64,000 nucleotides of DNA from Bartonella sp. CM31XJBT (GCF_028618555.1 NZ_JAQITD010000009.1:1-64000), one strand, 5' to 3'. Positions 7,810-15,926 are shown, numbered from the stretch's first letter. Notes: a model not told the origin generated them from the sequence alone. Numbers and translations: made by a program.

Positions 7810-8005
7810 TCTTCTTCTCCTTCTTTTAACCAGCCTGCTTGTTGTGCGATAGAACGTGCTGTACCAATCGGAAGATTTTTTTAGGATGTGGAACGATAAC
7901 AACCTTATCATCTTTTTTAAATTTATGATGAGAACCTTTTACTTTGATAAGTTCAAAGCCATCACGCTTTAATTTTGCAATGATTTTTCGGCTATCTTGT
8001 TCCAT
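7806..8005 (-). pseudogene. hicA: HicA-family toxin, frameshifted
   Basis: From ATG at 8005 the frame reads MEQDSRKIIAKLKRDGFELI, then KVKGSHHKFKK with the catalytic-type histidine, then VVIVPHPKK. Just after this, at the T7 run 7876-7882 (A7 on the coding strand), one base is missing compared with the family. Restoring it gives DLPIGTARSIAQQAGWLK and a stop overlapping hicB. As it stands the product has an unrelated 15-residue tail and lacks the last helix. The total length of 200 bases fits a single deletion. The toxin is probably inactive. Confidence 0.85.
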
Positions 8006-8072
8006 TACCTAAACTTATAATGTGTAAATATATACACATTTTAATGATTTTTCATCTGATGTCAATTCTTTT

Positions 8073-8609
8073 TTAACGGCTAAAATGCTTATGAAGCGCA
8101 TTAAGAACAATACGCAAAGAATTAACAAGATGTGTTAGCGATTGATCTTCTATAACAAGATATTGTAATGCAGCATAAAGATTATACTGTCTATAGAGGT
8201 GTTGTGTTTCTTTGATAACCTCTTTCGTCTCTTCATAACAATGAGTTGCTCTTTCAATCCACCGTTTTTGTGCCTCCTCATTTGATGAAGGAGTAAAGTT
8301 ATCATAAATTGCATTAGGCAATCCTTTTGCACATAGGTAATTGTTTTTCACTTCAAGATATTTTTGCGCATCATCATATTGGTCTTGATTGATTTCGCCT
8401 TGCAAATAAAGCCGCCCGATATAGGTACCGGAAAGCGGATTTTTAGCCTCTTCTATGGTCAAGCCAAAGCGTTTGGCACGCATTTCAATTGCCAATTTAT
8501 CCATGGGTTCATGCGGTGTTTTTGCTCGTGAGATGCGTCCGTTTGGTTCTCTCACACCCCCCTTAATCCGAGGACGACCACGTTTTGCACGTTTTTTTCT
8601 TTTTGTCAT
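8073..8609 (-). CDS. Phage protein of unknown function, basic N-terminus
   Basis: The chosen start is ATG at 8609 (178 residues); a TTG at 8621 lies next to the ssb stop. The N-terminus is very basic (KRKKRAKRGRPRIKGG), followed by REPNGRISRAKTPHEPMDKL and a largely helical remainder. Proteins of this layout occur in phages of related bacteria, but I know no function. Its place right after ssb suggests a DNA-related early gene. The basic start could contact nucleic acid. Confidence 0.6.
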   Translation of the reverse strand: MTKRKKRAKRGRPRIKGGVREPNGRISRAKTPHEPMDKLAIEMRAKRFGLTIEEAKNPLSGTYIGRLYLQGEINQDQYDDAQKYLEVKNNYLCAKGLPNAIYDNFTPSSNEEAQKRWIERATHCYEETKEVIKETQHLYRQYNLYAALQYLVIEDQSLTHLVNSLRIVLNALHKHFSR

Positions 8610-8621
8610 ATTTTTTTTCAA

Positions 8622-9074
8622 TCAGAATGGGATAGCATTATTAAGAGATGTGCTATGATCAGCAGCACCTGAAGCGATGGCATAATGTTGAGAAGTAATG
8701 GGTGAAGGGGTAGGGGATGCTGATTGATCTTTCTTTGCATCAAGCAAATACAATTCGCCTTTGAATTGCGGTAAGACAATCTCTGTTGTGTAACGGTCAT
8801 GCCTATTTTTATCTTGCCATTTGCGTGTCTGTAATTTGCCTTCTACGTAAACCTTTGAACCTTTGTTTAGATATTGAAGTGCAATTTTTGCCAAATGTGG
8901 ATTAAAAATCATAACAGAATGCCATTCTGTTTTCTCTACTTTTTGATGTGTATTTTTATCTGTATAGCTTTCAGAAGTTACCATACGAAAATTAACCACT
9001 TCTGCTCCAGAATTCATTGTTTTGCTTTCGGGATTAGCACCAAGGCGCCCGATTAAAGTCACTTTATTTAGCAT
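8622..9074 (-). CDS. ssb: Single-stranded DNA-binding protein (phage-borne)
   Basis: The 150-residue protein has a full OB fold: MLNKVTLIGRLGANPES, FRMVTSESYTDKN, EKTEWHSVMIF, YLNKGSKVYVEGKLQTRKWQ. A proline/serine/threonine-rich linker and a short hydrophobic tip (NNAIPF) follow, the tip bacterial SSBs use to recruit partner proteins. It coats single-stranded DNA during replication and recombination and likely works with the Erf and exonuclease proteins encoded on the other arm. It is intact. Confidence 0.92.
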   Translation of the reverse strand: MLNKVTLIGRLGANPESKTMNSGAEVVNFRMVTSESYTDKNTHQKVEKTEWHSVMIFNPHLAKIALQYLNKGSKVYVEGKLQTRKWQDKNRHDRYTTEIVLPQFKGELYLLDAKKDQSASPTPSPITSQHYAIASGAADHSTSLNNAIPF

Positions 9075-9210
9075 ATTTGTAGCCCCATTAGATTAGCAAT
9101 TTATATATACAAAATCTTAGCATAATTTGCTTATTTTTTCAATTATTTCAAAAGTATATTATTGTTTTTTAACATATAAAATTATGTTTACGGTGTATAA
9201 AATAAGGAGA

Positions 9211-9591
9211 TCAAGGTATTTTATTTTGCAAGCAGCGTTTCTTTTCCGTTCTCACCATGAATTCCTTGAACACTGTTAGATCTTGTTGTGAAAGACACTT
9301 AAAATTTCTAACAAACGTGCTAATAATTTCACGGTTAAGTGGATCAGAAGAATTCATTATAAAATTCTTTCGGCAAATATCAGCCTCTTTTCTTAAAAGA
9401 GAAGCCATGTTTTGATCTAAAGCGTACAGCTTTATGATCTTTTCTTCCATTCCTACTGGAACAGATTTTTTGCCAATCTCAATAGAAGATAAAAATGCTA
9501 CAGAGATGCCTAGTTTATCCGCCATATCTAAGAGCCTTTCAAAGCGATCAAGGCGAATTTTGCGTAAAGTTTTGCCAAATGGTGTAAGCAT
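9211..9591 (-). CDS. XRE-family helix-turn-helix regulator
   Basis: ATG at 9591 is preceded by AGGAG ten bases upstream (126 residues); an ATG seven codons earlier lacks a good site. An XRE-type DNA-binding domain occupies residues about 1-65: LTPFGKTLRKIRLDRFERLL, ADKLGISVAFLSSIEIGKKS. The C-terminal half is helical and charged. It lies just downstream of the Dam methylase pseudogene. The target is unknown; an additional phage regulator is most likely. Confidence 0.65.
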   Translation of the reverse strand: MLTPFGKTLRKIRLDRFERLLDMADKLGISVAFLSSIEIGKKSVPVGMEEKIIKLYALDQNMASLLRKEADICRKNFIMNSSDPLNREIISTFVRNFKCLSQQDLTVFKEFMVRTEKKRCLQNKIP

Positions 9592-9651
9592 GTGATTAAA
9601 GCTCCTATTCATGCAATCAAGCTGCTTTAAGACGTGATATTGTGTTTTTTT

Positions 9652-10481
9652 CTAAGAATTGAGGCATTTTGATTTTTGGTAAAAAATCATCAGTTCAGTA
9701 GCTTTCCTTTTCTCTTGTAGAGAATATTGTAAGCTAAATTCTATTGAGAGATATTGCCTATACAATAATTTAATTTCTTCAACGTTGTCATAAGTAATTA
9801 GCCAAGGTGCCGTCACATGTCGGGAGATGACATTCTCTAAATTGTGGTGATCATTAGCTTTGTAAAACCAAGTATAAAGACCTTTTCCTTTTTTAAAATA
9901 AGGAGGGTCCATATAAAAAAAGGTGTTTTCATCAGTTCCATAACGCAGCAAAAATTCCCGTGCATTTAAACGAGTTAAATGTATTCTATCTTTTTGTTCA
10001 CTTATGCGAAGAATGCGTTCAATTATATTCTCTTTGTTAAATCGGCAATCTATTTTATAGGTACCGCTTTGTCCTTTTTCTCCAATTGGTCCAGCATTTT
10101 TAATAATTCCAGATCTATTTGTGCGATTCAAAAAGAGTGCTGCGAATCCTGCGCTAAGCACATCTGCACTTGCAGGAGAAATTTCTTTTGTATGTACCAT
10201 TCTTCTAAGTTAATGGTCGTTATATTGATTTTTTCTATTAATTCTTTTGTCTTGTGCAAAACGCAATACCAAAAGCTCCAAATGAACAGATCAATATCGT
10301 TAATGTGAATATCTTTAACATCACCATTAAAAAGAAGCTTTAAAGCAAGTCCGCACCCGCCAGCAAATGGCTCTCTATAGGAACAGCCATTTAATGCATT
10401 TTTCTCAAATATTTCTTTGACTTTTCCATACAGTGCAGCCTTACCGCCTGGATATCTCAATGGTGAGCAGACATGAGTCAT
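9652..10481 (-). pseudogene. Dam-like adenine-N6 DNA methyltransferase (D12 class), frameshifted
   Basis: Two overlapping frames together make one D12-class methylase. The first, from ATG at 10481, has the AdoMet motif SPLRYPGGK, EPFAGGCGLALKLLF and INDIDLFIWSFW. The second carries SADVLSAGFAALFLNRTNRS and the catalytic DPPY motif (FYMDPPYFKKGKGLYTWFY). They must be joined by a shift in the A-rich stretch near 10178-10192 (EEWYIQKK to EISPASA). An ATG at 10200 opens the second frame but has no ribosome site. Phage Dam enzymes usually protect DNA or alter regulation; this one is probably inactive. Confidence 0.8.
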
Positions 10482-10593
10482 TGTTACGCGCCTTTTTCAA
10501 TGATTTTTTTATGCTCTTGTTGATTTCATCTATGAACGTTGAGAAGAGACAACGCCATTTAATCTAAACAGTTTTATAAAATCGGAAATTTTA

Positions 10594-11109
10594 CTATAGC
10601 TTTTTAACTGAGCACTGTAGTGTGTAAATAGATATGTTTATTAAACTGCGTGTACGTAACATAAGAAACAATACACAGACTAAAAAGGAATACCAAAGAG
10701 CAATATCTGAGTACCAAAGTACAGTATCCAATGGAAAAGAAAGCTTGTACTCCACGTACTTAGAAATGAAAGGTAAAGAAACAGTTTCTTTATAACTATT
10801 TGGAAAAATTAAAACGACAAGCGCTAAACTTATTAGCTTTAAAAGTCTGTGCATATACTGTTGTAAATCACGTGTTAATGTCTTCCAACCTGTTGTATTG
10901 CCGCGTTTGTATTTTGGATTGTTCTGCAACTCAAAAGGAATATGAGAATTGCATAAAATTGCAAAAACCGCTGTGACTATTACCAAAGAAACAGATGCGA
11001 ATGTCAAAATACTTTGAATAAAGTAGGGATTTTTTTTTATTCCTAAAAAACATAAAAATATAAAAGTTATAATGCCAAACAAGGCTCTTAGCTGTTTATC
11101 TGTAAACAT
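10594..11109 (-). CDS. Membrane protein of unknown function
   Basis: ATG at 11109 follows CAGGAAAT, a fair ribosome site (171 residues); an earlier in-frame start would extend it 17 residues inside the upstream gene. Four hydrophobic segments are visible at about residues 8-24, 32-52, 92-110 and 132-152. A basic stretch (NPKYKRGNTTGWKTLTRDLQ) lies between the second and third. Its start overlaps the end of the next upstream gene by 14 bases, so the pair is probably co-translated. No family is recognised. Confidence 0.55.
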   Translation of the reverse strand: MFTDKQLRALFGIITFIFLCFLGIKKNPYFIQSILTFASVSLVIVTAVFAILCNSHIPFELQNNPKYKRGNTTGWKTLTRDLQQYMHRLLKLISLALVVLIFPNSYKETVSLPFISKYVEYKLSFPLDTVLWYSDIALWYSFLVCVLFLMLRTRSLINISIYTLQCSVKKL

Positions 11110-11443
11110 ATTTATTTCCTGCGGTTTTCGATAATTTTTTGATCTCTTTATTGATCTCATCTATAAGAGGTTCGTAATTGAGAACGCTTTTCGGAATATT
11201 CCCACCGTAAACCCATGCTTTTACTTGCGCTTTGGTACTAAAATCCGCATTTTCTGGTGTGGTATAATACTGTCCGCCATCAAACTTTTCACACTCTCTT
11301 GTGCCATCTTCATATTCGTAGAGGTTGTAAAAATACTCCTCTGCTCCGTCCCCCCAAGGAACATAACCAACAGCTGTTGCAACAAACTCTTTTTGCATGG
11401 GTTGTTTACGCTTTTTTAAGAACAGGTCTTTTAATATTTTCAT
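11096..11443 (-). CDS. Soluble protein of unknown function, partner of the downstream membrane protein
   Basis: The frame is open from ATG at 11443 (115 residues, MKILKDLFLKKRK); earlier and later starts are possible because no clear ribosome site decides. The centre is rich in aromatic and acidic residues (GDGAEEYFYNLYEYEDGTRE; KFDGGQYYTTPENADFS), and the C-terminus is helical and lysine-rich. It overlaps the following membrane-protein gene by 14 bases. No known family is visible. Confidence 0.45.
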   Translation of the reverse strand: MKILKDLFLKKRKQPMQKEFVATAVGYVPWGDGAEEYFYNLYEYEDGTRECEKFDGGQYYTTPENADFSTKAQVKAWVYGGNIPKSVLNYEPLIDEINKEIKKLSKTAGNKYVYR

Positions 11444-11624
11444 GTTTTTAGTCCATAATTTTACCAATTGGTCTATTTACCTAAAATTTGACCGTACAGA
11501 GCGTTTTATATTACAGTATGTTTTTCATCGTAAAATCTTTAAATCGCTTTGTACGGTGCATTTTTGTCGATTTAAATGCATGTCTAATCATAAAATGATC
11601 AGCACTTTTCACTAGTTTGCTGTT
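11444..11624. other. Short intergenic stretch
   Basis: It holds two related tracts: 'gaccgtacagagcgtttta' near 11491 and 'ctttgtacggtgcattttt' near 11550, which place GTACGGT and its complement ACCGTAC in inverted orientation about 55 bp apart. This could be a long-loop hairpin or a pair of binding sites. No gene is visible. Confidence 0.3.
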
Positions 11625-12251
11625 TTAAGCCGCTTTAGAATTGCTACTGTCATGACACTCTTCACTAGGCTTGCCTATTCTCATGAATGAAATGCGCTTG
11701 CCTCCTAAGGCTAGGTTACGCGTATTTTCAACTGCTGTAAAAACTCTCTCAGCAACACCATAAAGCCTGCTTTCTAAATCACGACAATACTGCGCAAGAT
11801 CAGCACAAGAGGGGACAAAGGTTGTTGACATGCCTTTTGCTTCACCACGTATAAGATTTTTAACAGCTTGCAACAAAGACCAGAGTGAAATGCCGTTAAG
11901 AGCTGCGATATAAGCCTTTGCACGCGCTTCTACATTCGAAACTTTTTGCATTGTCAAACCACCTTCAAGCACATCAAGAGCCTCTGCTATGTCTTCAACA
12001 GACGCTTTCACGGTAAGTAAGTTTTGAACAGTCTGATAAGCTTCTAAAGCTTGTTTCTCTAGGGTTGCTGTCAATTGAATGCCATTTCTCAAGGTCCATG
12101 GGAACTCCAGAGTTACACATTGCTCTATCTGTTGCACGGTATCTTGTAGAGGTGTCACTAAGCTGTGTTGCACCGATAAGATTACGGATTGTCTCTCCGG
12201 TACCACCACGAGTTCTTTGATCTTTTGAAAAGTTTCCATTGTTTCCACCAT
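11625..12251 (-). CDS. Phage protein of unknown function, helical
   Basis: The frame runs 208 codons from ATG at 12251 (an ATG at 12239 with GGTGG upstream is equally good). The product is almost entirely helical: EKQALEAYQTVQNLLTV, VEDIAEALDVLEGG, RAKAYIAALNGISLWSLLQA, with conserved-looking cysteine and tyrosine residues (CADLAQYCRDLESRLYG). Its first 257 bases overlap the 3' end of the replication gene in another frame, which is unusual. No function is recognised. Confidence 0.55.
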   Translation of the reverse strand: MVETMETFQKIKELVVVPERQSVILSVQHSLVTPLQDTVQQIEQCVTLEFPWTLRNGIQLTATLEKQALEAYQTVQNLLTVKASVEDIAEALDVLEGGLTMQKVSNVEARAKAYIAALNGISLWSLLQAVKNLIRGEAKGMSTTFVPSCADLAQYCRDLESRLYGVAERVFTAVENTRNLALGGKRISFMRIGKPSEECHDSSNSKAA

Positions 12252-13164
12252 TGTTATTCGTGTTTTTCGTTTTTTCTAAATCCTCGATAGCCTTTCGCAC
12301 CCAGTTACGCCATGTTGCTTGCCAATCGGTTTTGGTTGCATTTGCTCCGGCTTTTGAACGCCAATAATCTCTAAACTTTGCGATTTCGACTTTGACGCGC
12401 TCTGGAGGCAAGCCCTTTGCAATGGCAAAATCGTAATCGGGTTCAAAATCCGTAGGCAATCGACAGCCGCGATTAGCTTGCGCTCGTTTTGCTTTTTGGG
12501 AAACGTTCTCTTGCTCGTGAAAGGGAGGTTGATTGTCTGATGAGGTTTCGATTTGCTCTGATGTGGTCTCAACAGCAGCATCCTCTGTTGGCTCGTCAAC
12601 CAAATCGATTGTTTCTAAATCTTCAGAACCAATTTCTTTTTTTGCTAAAACGATAGTTTTAGTTTTTTTATTATAACTGTTAATGTTATTGTTTATGTTA
12701 TATATATAGGCATCATTAAGCATGTCGTAAGCATCATGCTTAGCATCATTAAGCATGGCTTTAGCATCATCACAAGCATCATTTGTATGTTTATCCCATC
12801 TTGCCTGCGCTGCTTTCTTTGCTCTCTCTGAGAACTTCTTTGACCGAGATGTCTTCGATACCTTATCTAAGCTTTCATTAGAGTTATTGAGTTCTTCTTC
12901 AACTTTTAAACTCCATAAACATCCATCGTCTAAACTTTCGATATGACCTATGCTTATTAAAACTTCTAACGCTTTAATAAACATTTTTACTGAACAGCCA
13001 GTGTAATTAGCCCAGACCTTCGTGTTATTTAAAAGCGGTTCTCCAGTATAAAGCATTTGCAAACGCAACTTTATATAAACATTGCATTCAATGGGAGATA
13101 AACAAGCAAGATCAAGAATCCACCTATCTGCAAACAGCCTCGTCCACGGTAATTTACTGGACAT
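11995..13164 (-). CDS. Phage replication-initiation-like protein (DUF1376-type)
   Basis: ATG at 13164 is preceded by GGGAGGACAC and lies within the end of the RuvC-like gene. Residues 1-100 resemble the winged-helix replication proteins (WTRLFADRWILDLACLSPIE; LYTGEPLLNNTKVWANYTG). An asparagine-rich linker follows, then a second domain (CRLPTDFEPDYDFAIAKGLP; TDWQATWRNWVRKA) typical of phage O-like proteins. The last 85 codons overlap the next gene in another frame and look less natural after RTRGGTGETIRNLIG, so the authentic end may be near 12,150 and the rest a read-through. Confidence 0.65.
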   Translation of the reverse strand: MSSKLPWTRLFADRWILDLACLSPIECNVYIKLRLQMLYTGEPLLNNTKVWANYTGCSVKMFIKALEVLISIGHIESLDDGCLWSLKVEEELNNSNESLDKVSKTSRSKKFSERAKKAAQARWDKHTNDACDDAKAMLNDAKHDAYDMLNDAYIYNINNNINSYNKKTKTIVLAKKEIGSEDLETIDLVDEPTEDAAVETTSEQIETSSDNQPPFHEQENVSQKAKRAQANRGCRLPTDFEPDYDFAIAKGLPPERVKVEIAKFRDYWRSKAGANATKTDWQATWRNWVRKAIEDLEKTKNTNNNGGNNGNFSKDQRTRGGTGETIRNLIGATQLSDTSTRYRATDRAMCNSGVPMDLEKWHSIDSNPRETSFRSLSDCSKLTYRESVC

Positions 13165-13633
13165 GTGTCCTCCCTTCTTTCATTAAATATAAAATTGCTA
13201 AAGCATCTGCTTCGTTGTCGTCTTTAGGCGTATGTCCTTTTGCACATACCGCCTTAATCATTTCTTCTTTTGAGGCATTGCCTTTTCCTGTTGTTGCCTT
13301 CTTAATTGTGCCAACAGGAATGCCTTCATATGGTATCTGATGATGTTCACACCACGCTGTTAAGGTTGCTAGAAAGCCTCCGTAAATATGAGAAGCGTCT
13401 GTATCCACATGCCGGCGCACCTCTTCAAAATACACTGCGTCAATTTCATCAACAGACCTTTTTAGTTCAGTAAGCCACCGTTTAAAGCGTAAATAACGCA
13501 TACTACCGCCTTCAAAACGGCGTGGTTGAAAATCTTCTGTATCGCTTGTGATAAAACCATCCGCACCACGTATCGCCCAGCCTGTCTTGGTCCCTAGATC
13601 AAGACATAAAATGGTTTGTGCGTTAGTGATCAT
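13154..13633 (-). CDS. RuvC-like Holliday junction nuclease (phage type)
   Basis: The 159-residue protein has the RNase H-fold acidic residues in order: D in ILCLDLGTKTGWA (about residue 11), E in AVYFEEVRRH (about 70), and the C-terminal acidic pair in KDDNEADALAILYL. Such phage enzymes resolve branched recombination or replication intermediates. GGGGGGATT precedes ATG at 13633. It lies just upstream of, and overlaps, the replication gene, an arrangement suited to coupled replication and recombination. Confidence 0.8.
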   Translation of the reverse strand: MITNAQTILCLDLGTKTGWAIRGADGFITSDTEDFQPRRFEGGSMRYLRFKRWLTELKRSVDEIDAVYFEEVRRHVDTDASHIYGGFLATLTAWCEHHQIPYEGIPVGTIKKATTGKGNASKEEMIKAVCAKGHTPKDDNEADALAILYLMKEGRTHVQ

Positions 13634-13714
13634 AATCCCCCCTTAAGGCTCTACGTATTTATATGTGCGCTATGACAGAGCGCGTAGTTATAAGTTTTAA
13701 AAAATTGGATTAAC

Positions 13715-14200
13715 TCAATTCAGACACACACTGCACACATCATTTATTAATTCGATTTCTTCTTTTCTTTTTTCGATGAGTTTATCCCTTAAGAAATCAA
13801 GCCTATTTTTGACTAAGGCTATAAACAAGATCAGCTCATTTAAGCGATAAAAAGAAGACAACTCTTGAGAAAAATAATTATCAAACCAAGTTGTAAAAGC
13901 TTGCGTAAACACAGATAAAAACCATTGATTAAAATCATCGTACGGCAATAACGGAAAATATTTTCTATCATCACGCGCAAAGATACTATGCAGCATATAG
14001 ACAAGACAACCTGTTGATGAGGGGTCTATGCTTATTTCAAAATATGCATCTTGAGTCGAAACGACACCATAATATATGTTTTTCTGTCCAATCTTATTAA
14101 CAAGGTCAATCAACTGGACTTTGCTTATAGTGATCTGTGGGACATCTATCATCTCTAATCTTTCTTCTTTAAGAGTGTGTATGCTGCTGTTGCTGTTCAT
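13715..14200 (-). CDS. Early phage protein of unknown function
   Basis: The frame is open from GTG at 14221; ATG at 14200 or ATG at 14152 (MIDVPQITISKVQLIDLVNK) are more likely starts. The sequence is mixed, with a strand-rich middle (YYGVVSTQDAYFEISIDPSS) and a long helical end (FLRDKLIEKRKEEIELI). It overlaps the end of the Cro-like gene, so both are expected in one leftward early transcript. No family is recognised. Confidence 0.5.
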   Translation of the reverse strand: MNSNSSIHTLKEERLEMIDVPQITISKVQLIDLVNKIGQKNIYYGVVSTQDAYFEISIDPSSTGCLVYMLHSIFARDDRKYFPLLPYDDFNQWFLSVFTQAFTTWFDNYFSQELSSFYRLNELILFIALVKNRLDFLRDKLIEKRKEEIELINDVCSVCLN

Positions 14201-14543
14201 TATTATCTGTAGAGGCGGCACTCTGAGAAGATATTACTGTTTGTGATGTATTTGGTGTACTAACTTTCTCCACCAGATGAAGCGTATCTTTTCTTCGTTT
14301 TGTCATTGGACGAATAACTCTATGGGATTTACTCCCATAATTATGTAGGAACCAATCTAGCGTAACCCAAGATAGACCTTTGACTTTAGACAACTGAATA
14401 ATTATATTCCAGTATTTTGGAGAAATACTATTGCGATCACGCATTTTACGCGCAGCCTCATAGCTACAACCAATTTCCTTTGCAAATTGGCGTATAGATC
14501 CCAAAGACTCAATCAAACTTTTGACATAAAAATCATTAACCAT
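14169..14543 (-). CDS. Cro-like helix-turn-helix regulator
   Basis: The first 60 residues contain a helix-turn-helix of the YdaS/Cro kind: ESLGSIRQFAKEIGCSYEAA, then RKMRDRNSISPKYW. The C-terminal half is polar and ends in a Q/H-rich tail (NNEQQQQHTHS). It is the first gene of the leftward transcript and is divergent from the LexA-type repressor, with operators between them. This is the position of cro in lambdoid switches. The tail gives no functional hint. Confidence 0.65.
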   Translation of the reverse strand: MVNDFYVKSLIESLGSIRQFAKEIGCSYEAARKMRDRNSISPKYWNIIIQLSKVKGLSWVTLDWFLHNYGSKSHRVIRPMTKRRKDTLHLVEKVSTPNTSQTVISSQSAASTDNNEQQQQHTHS

Positions 14544-14553
14544 GACACATGCA

Positions 14554-14624
14554 GTACATTACGTACAATTTTAAATCAAGATAAAATCGTACACAATGAA
14601 TTAAAAAAATAGTGGATAATGTAC
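14554..14624. promoter_or_regulatory. Divergent operator region of the phage switch
   Basis: Between the Cro-like gene and the repressor gene lie GTACATTACGTAC at 14554-14566 (GTAC arms, five-base centre), a partial site CGTACACAATG near 14588-14598, and a half-site AATGTAC at 14618-14624 that overlaps the repressor's first codons. The same 13-base pattern occurs at 15391-15405. This is the pattern expected for repressor and Cro control of both genes. Confidence 0.6.
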
Positions 14625-14626
14625 AA

Positions 14627-15244
14627 ATGACTTATTTGCCAAAAGATAGACTTAAAATAGCGCGTAAGAATGCTGGATATGCGACACCAAGCGAAGCTGC
14701 GCGCGCTATACCAGCTCTTAATCAAAATACCCTAATTAGTCACGAAAATGGAAATCGTGGTATTTCGCGCCAAATAGCCGAACTCTATGGACAAGTATTT
14801 AATGTAGATCCGGGGTGGATTTTGTATGGCGAGTCTCCTCAAGAAAATCCTAACCTCAATATAAGTATTCCTCTCGTTTCATGGATTAGCGCTGGAGAAC
14901 TAAGTGAGCAAGATGGGATAATGGATTTTTCAGATTATCCTATGACAGAGGCTGTTAATCTTCCTGCCGGTGAATGGATTGCTTTACGTGTAGATGGCGC
15001 ATCTATGAATAAAATTAGCCCTCCAGATTCTATAATATTTGTAAATATGCGAGACAAAAAACTTGTACCTAATGCCTGCTATGTAATTGCAGATGAATCT
15101 GGACAAGCGACATATAAACGATATAGACCTAATGATGATCCTCCTTTTCAGCCTGCTTCATACGACAAAACAATAAAGGCTCCAAAACTTGAAGGCGCTA
15201 TCTCTATAATAGGTCGTGTACGGCGCACTATTCTTGATATGTAA
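14627..15244 (+). CDS. CI-like phage repressor with S24 (LexA-type) self-cleavage domain
   Basis: From ATG at 14627 it is 205 residues (a GTG at 14612 would add five). The N-terminal helix-turn-helix (DRLKIARKNAGYATPSEAAR; NTLISHENGNRGIS) is followed by an S24 domain. Numbered from the GTG, the cleavage site is Ala94-Gly95 in WISAGEL, the serine is S131 in DGASMNKI and the lysine K169 in ATYKRYRP; all three are present. The protein should hold the prophage dormant and be inactivated through RecA during DNA damage. It appears intact although many lytic genes are broken. Confidence 0.88.
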   Translation: MTYLPKDRLKIARKNAGYATPSEAARAIPALNQNTLISHENGNRGISRQIAELYGQVFNVDPGWILYGESPQENPNLNISIPLVSWISAGELSEQDGIMDFSDYPMTEAVNLPAGEWIALRVDGASMNKISPPDSIIFVNMRDKKLVPNACYVIADESGQATYKRYRPNDDPPFQPASYDKTIKAPKLEGAISIIGRVRRTILDM

Positions 15245-15390
15245 ACATAATACGGTTCTCTGTTCACGTTATCAATTAGATTGCCATAAACAGATTGAAG
15301 CAAGTTTGATTGATTTTTATCAGTAAACAGCAAACTTTTGATTCTCTAAATTATGCCGTGATTCGTCATTTTTTTATTTTTAAAAAAAAT

Positions 15391-15433
15391 AGTACATTAT
15401 GTACTTGACTGTATTTCGTGCATAGTGTACTAA
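15391..15433 (+). promoter_or_regulatory. Early rightward promoter overlapped by an operator
   Basis: AGTACATTATGTACT (15391-15405) is a perfect odd-length palindrome. It touches a -35 box TTGACT (15405-15410), followed after 17 bases by a -10 box TACTAA (15428-15433). A second GTAC half-site (AGTGTAC) overlaps the -10. Repressor bound here would block transcription of the recombination operon. The spacing is ideal and the match good. Confidence 0.7.
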
Positions 15434-15488
15434 TATATCCATAAACCACGCACAAACAATCGCCAAGAGGCGTTAGGGAGGAGAAATT

Positions 15489-15863
15489 ATGGATAAGCCA
15501 ATTCTTATAAATTCTGATGAAATTTTATTAGTTGTCTATGATGATGATCAAAACATTGGTCGATCGGGACCACTGGATAAAAGCCAAATTCTAAGCATTG
15601 TTGATGAGGCAGATGATGCAATCCAAATCTTTCGCATCAATCCTTCTGAAAAGAACTGTGAAGATATTTCTGAAGAGATCGCAGAGGCATATGTAAAAGA
15701 AAATATTGAACGTCTCGATGAAGATAGTGAGGTTCATTACTTTATACGTGAAAGTGATGTTTACAATAGACTTTTAGACGAGATCGCAGACGAAAAATAT
15801 AATGATGAGATTTACGGTACTTACGAACAACAACACCGTTTGCGTCCTTGTGATGTGCTTTAA
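15489..15863 (+). CDS. Acidic early phage protein of unknown function
   Basis: ATG at 15489 follows a strong GGGAGGAG site. The 124 residues are strongly acidic (IVDEADDAIQIF; CEDISEEIAEAYVKENIERL) with few basic residues, which recalls DNA-mimic or anti-host phage proteins, but that is only a composition argument. It is the first gene behind the repressor-controlled promoter. A small hairpin CGCC-AAGA-GGCG sits in its leader. An intrinsic terminator follows directly. Confidence 0.6.
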   Translation: MDKPILINSDEILLVVYDDDQNIGRSGPLDKSQILSIVDEADDAIQIFRINPSEKNCEDISEEIAEAYVKENIERLDEDSEVHYFIRESDVYNRLLDEIADEKYNDEIYGTYEQQHRLRPCDVL

Positions 15864-15871
15864 ATTCTGAA

Positions 15872-15896
15872 GGGCGCATTTAAAAGCGCCCCCTTT
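15872..15896 (+). terminator. Intrinsic terminator or attenuator
   Basis: GGGCGC (15872-15877) pairs with GCGCCC (15886-15891) over an eight-base loop, followed by CCTTT. It lies between the first early gene and the antirepressor genes, where it could reduce downstream transcription unless antitermination occurs. Confidence 0.55.
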
Positions 15897-15926
15897 AATC
15901 CATCAATAATTAATTAGAGTAAACTC

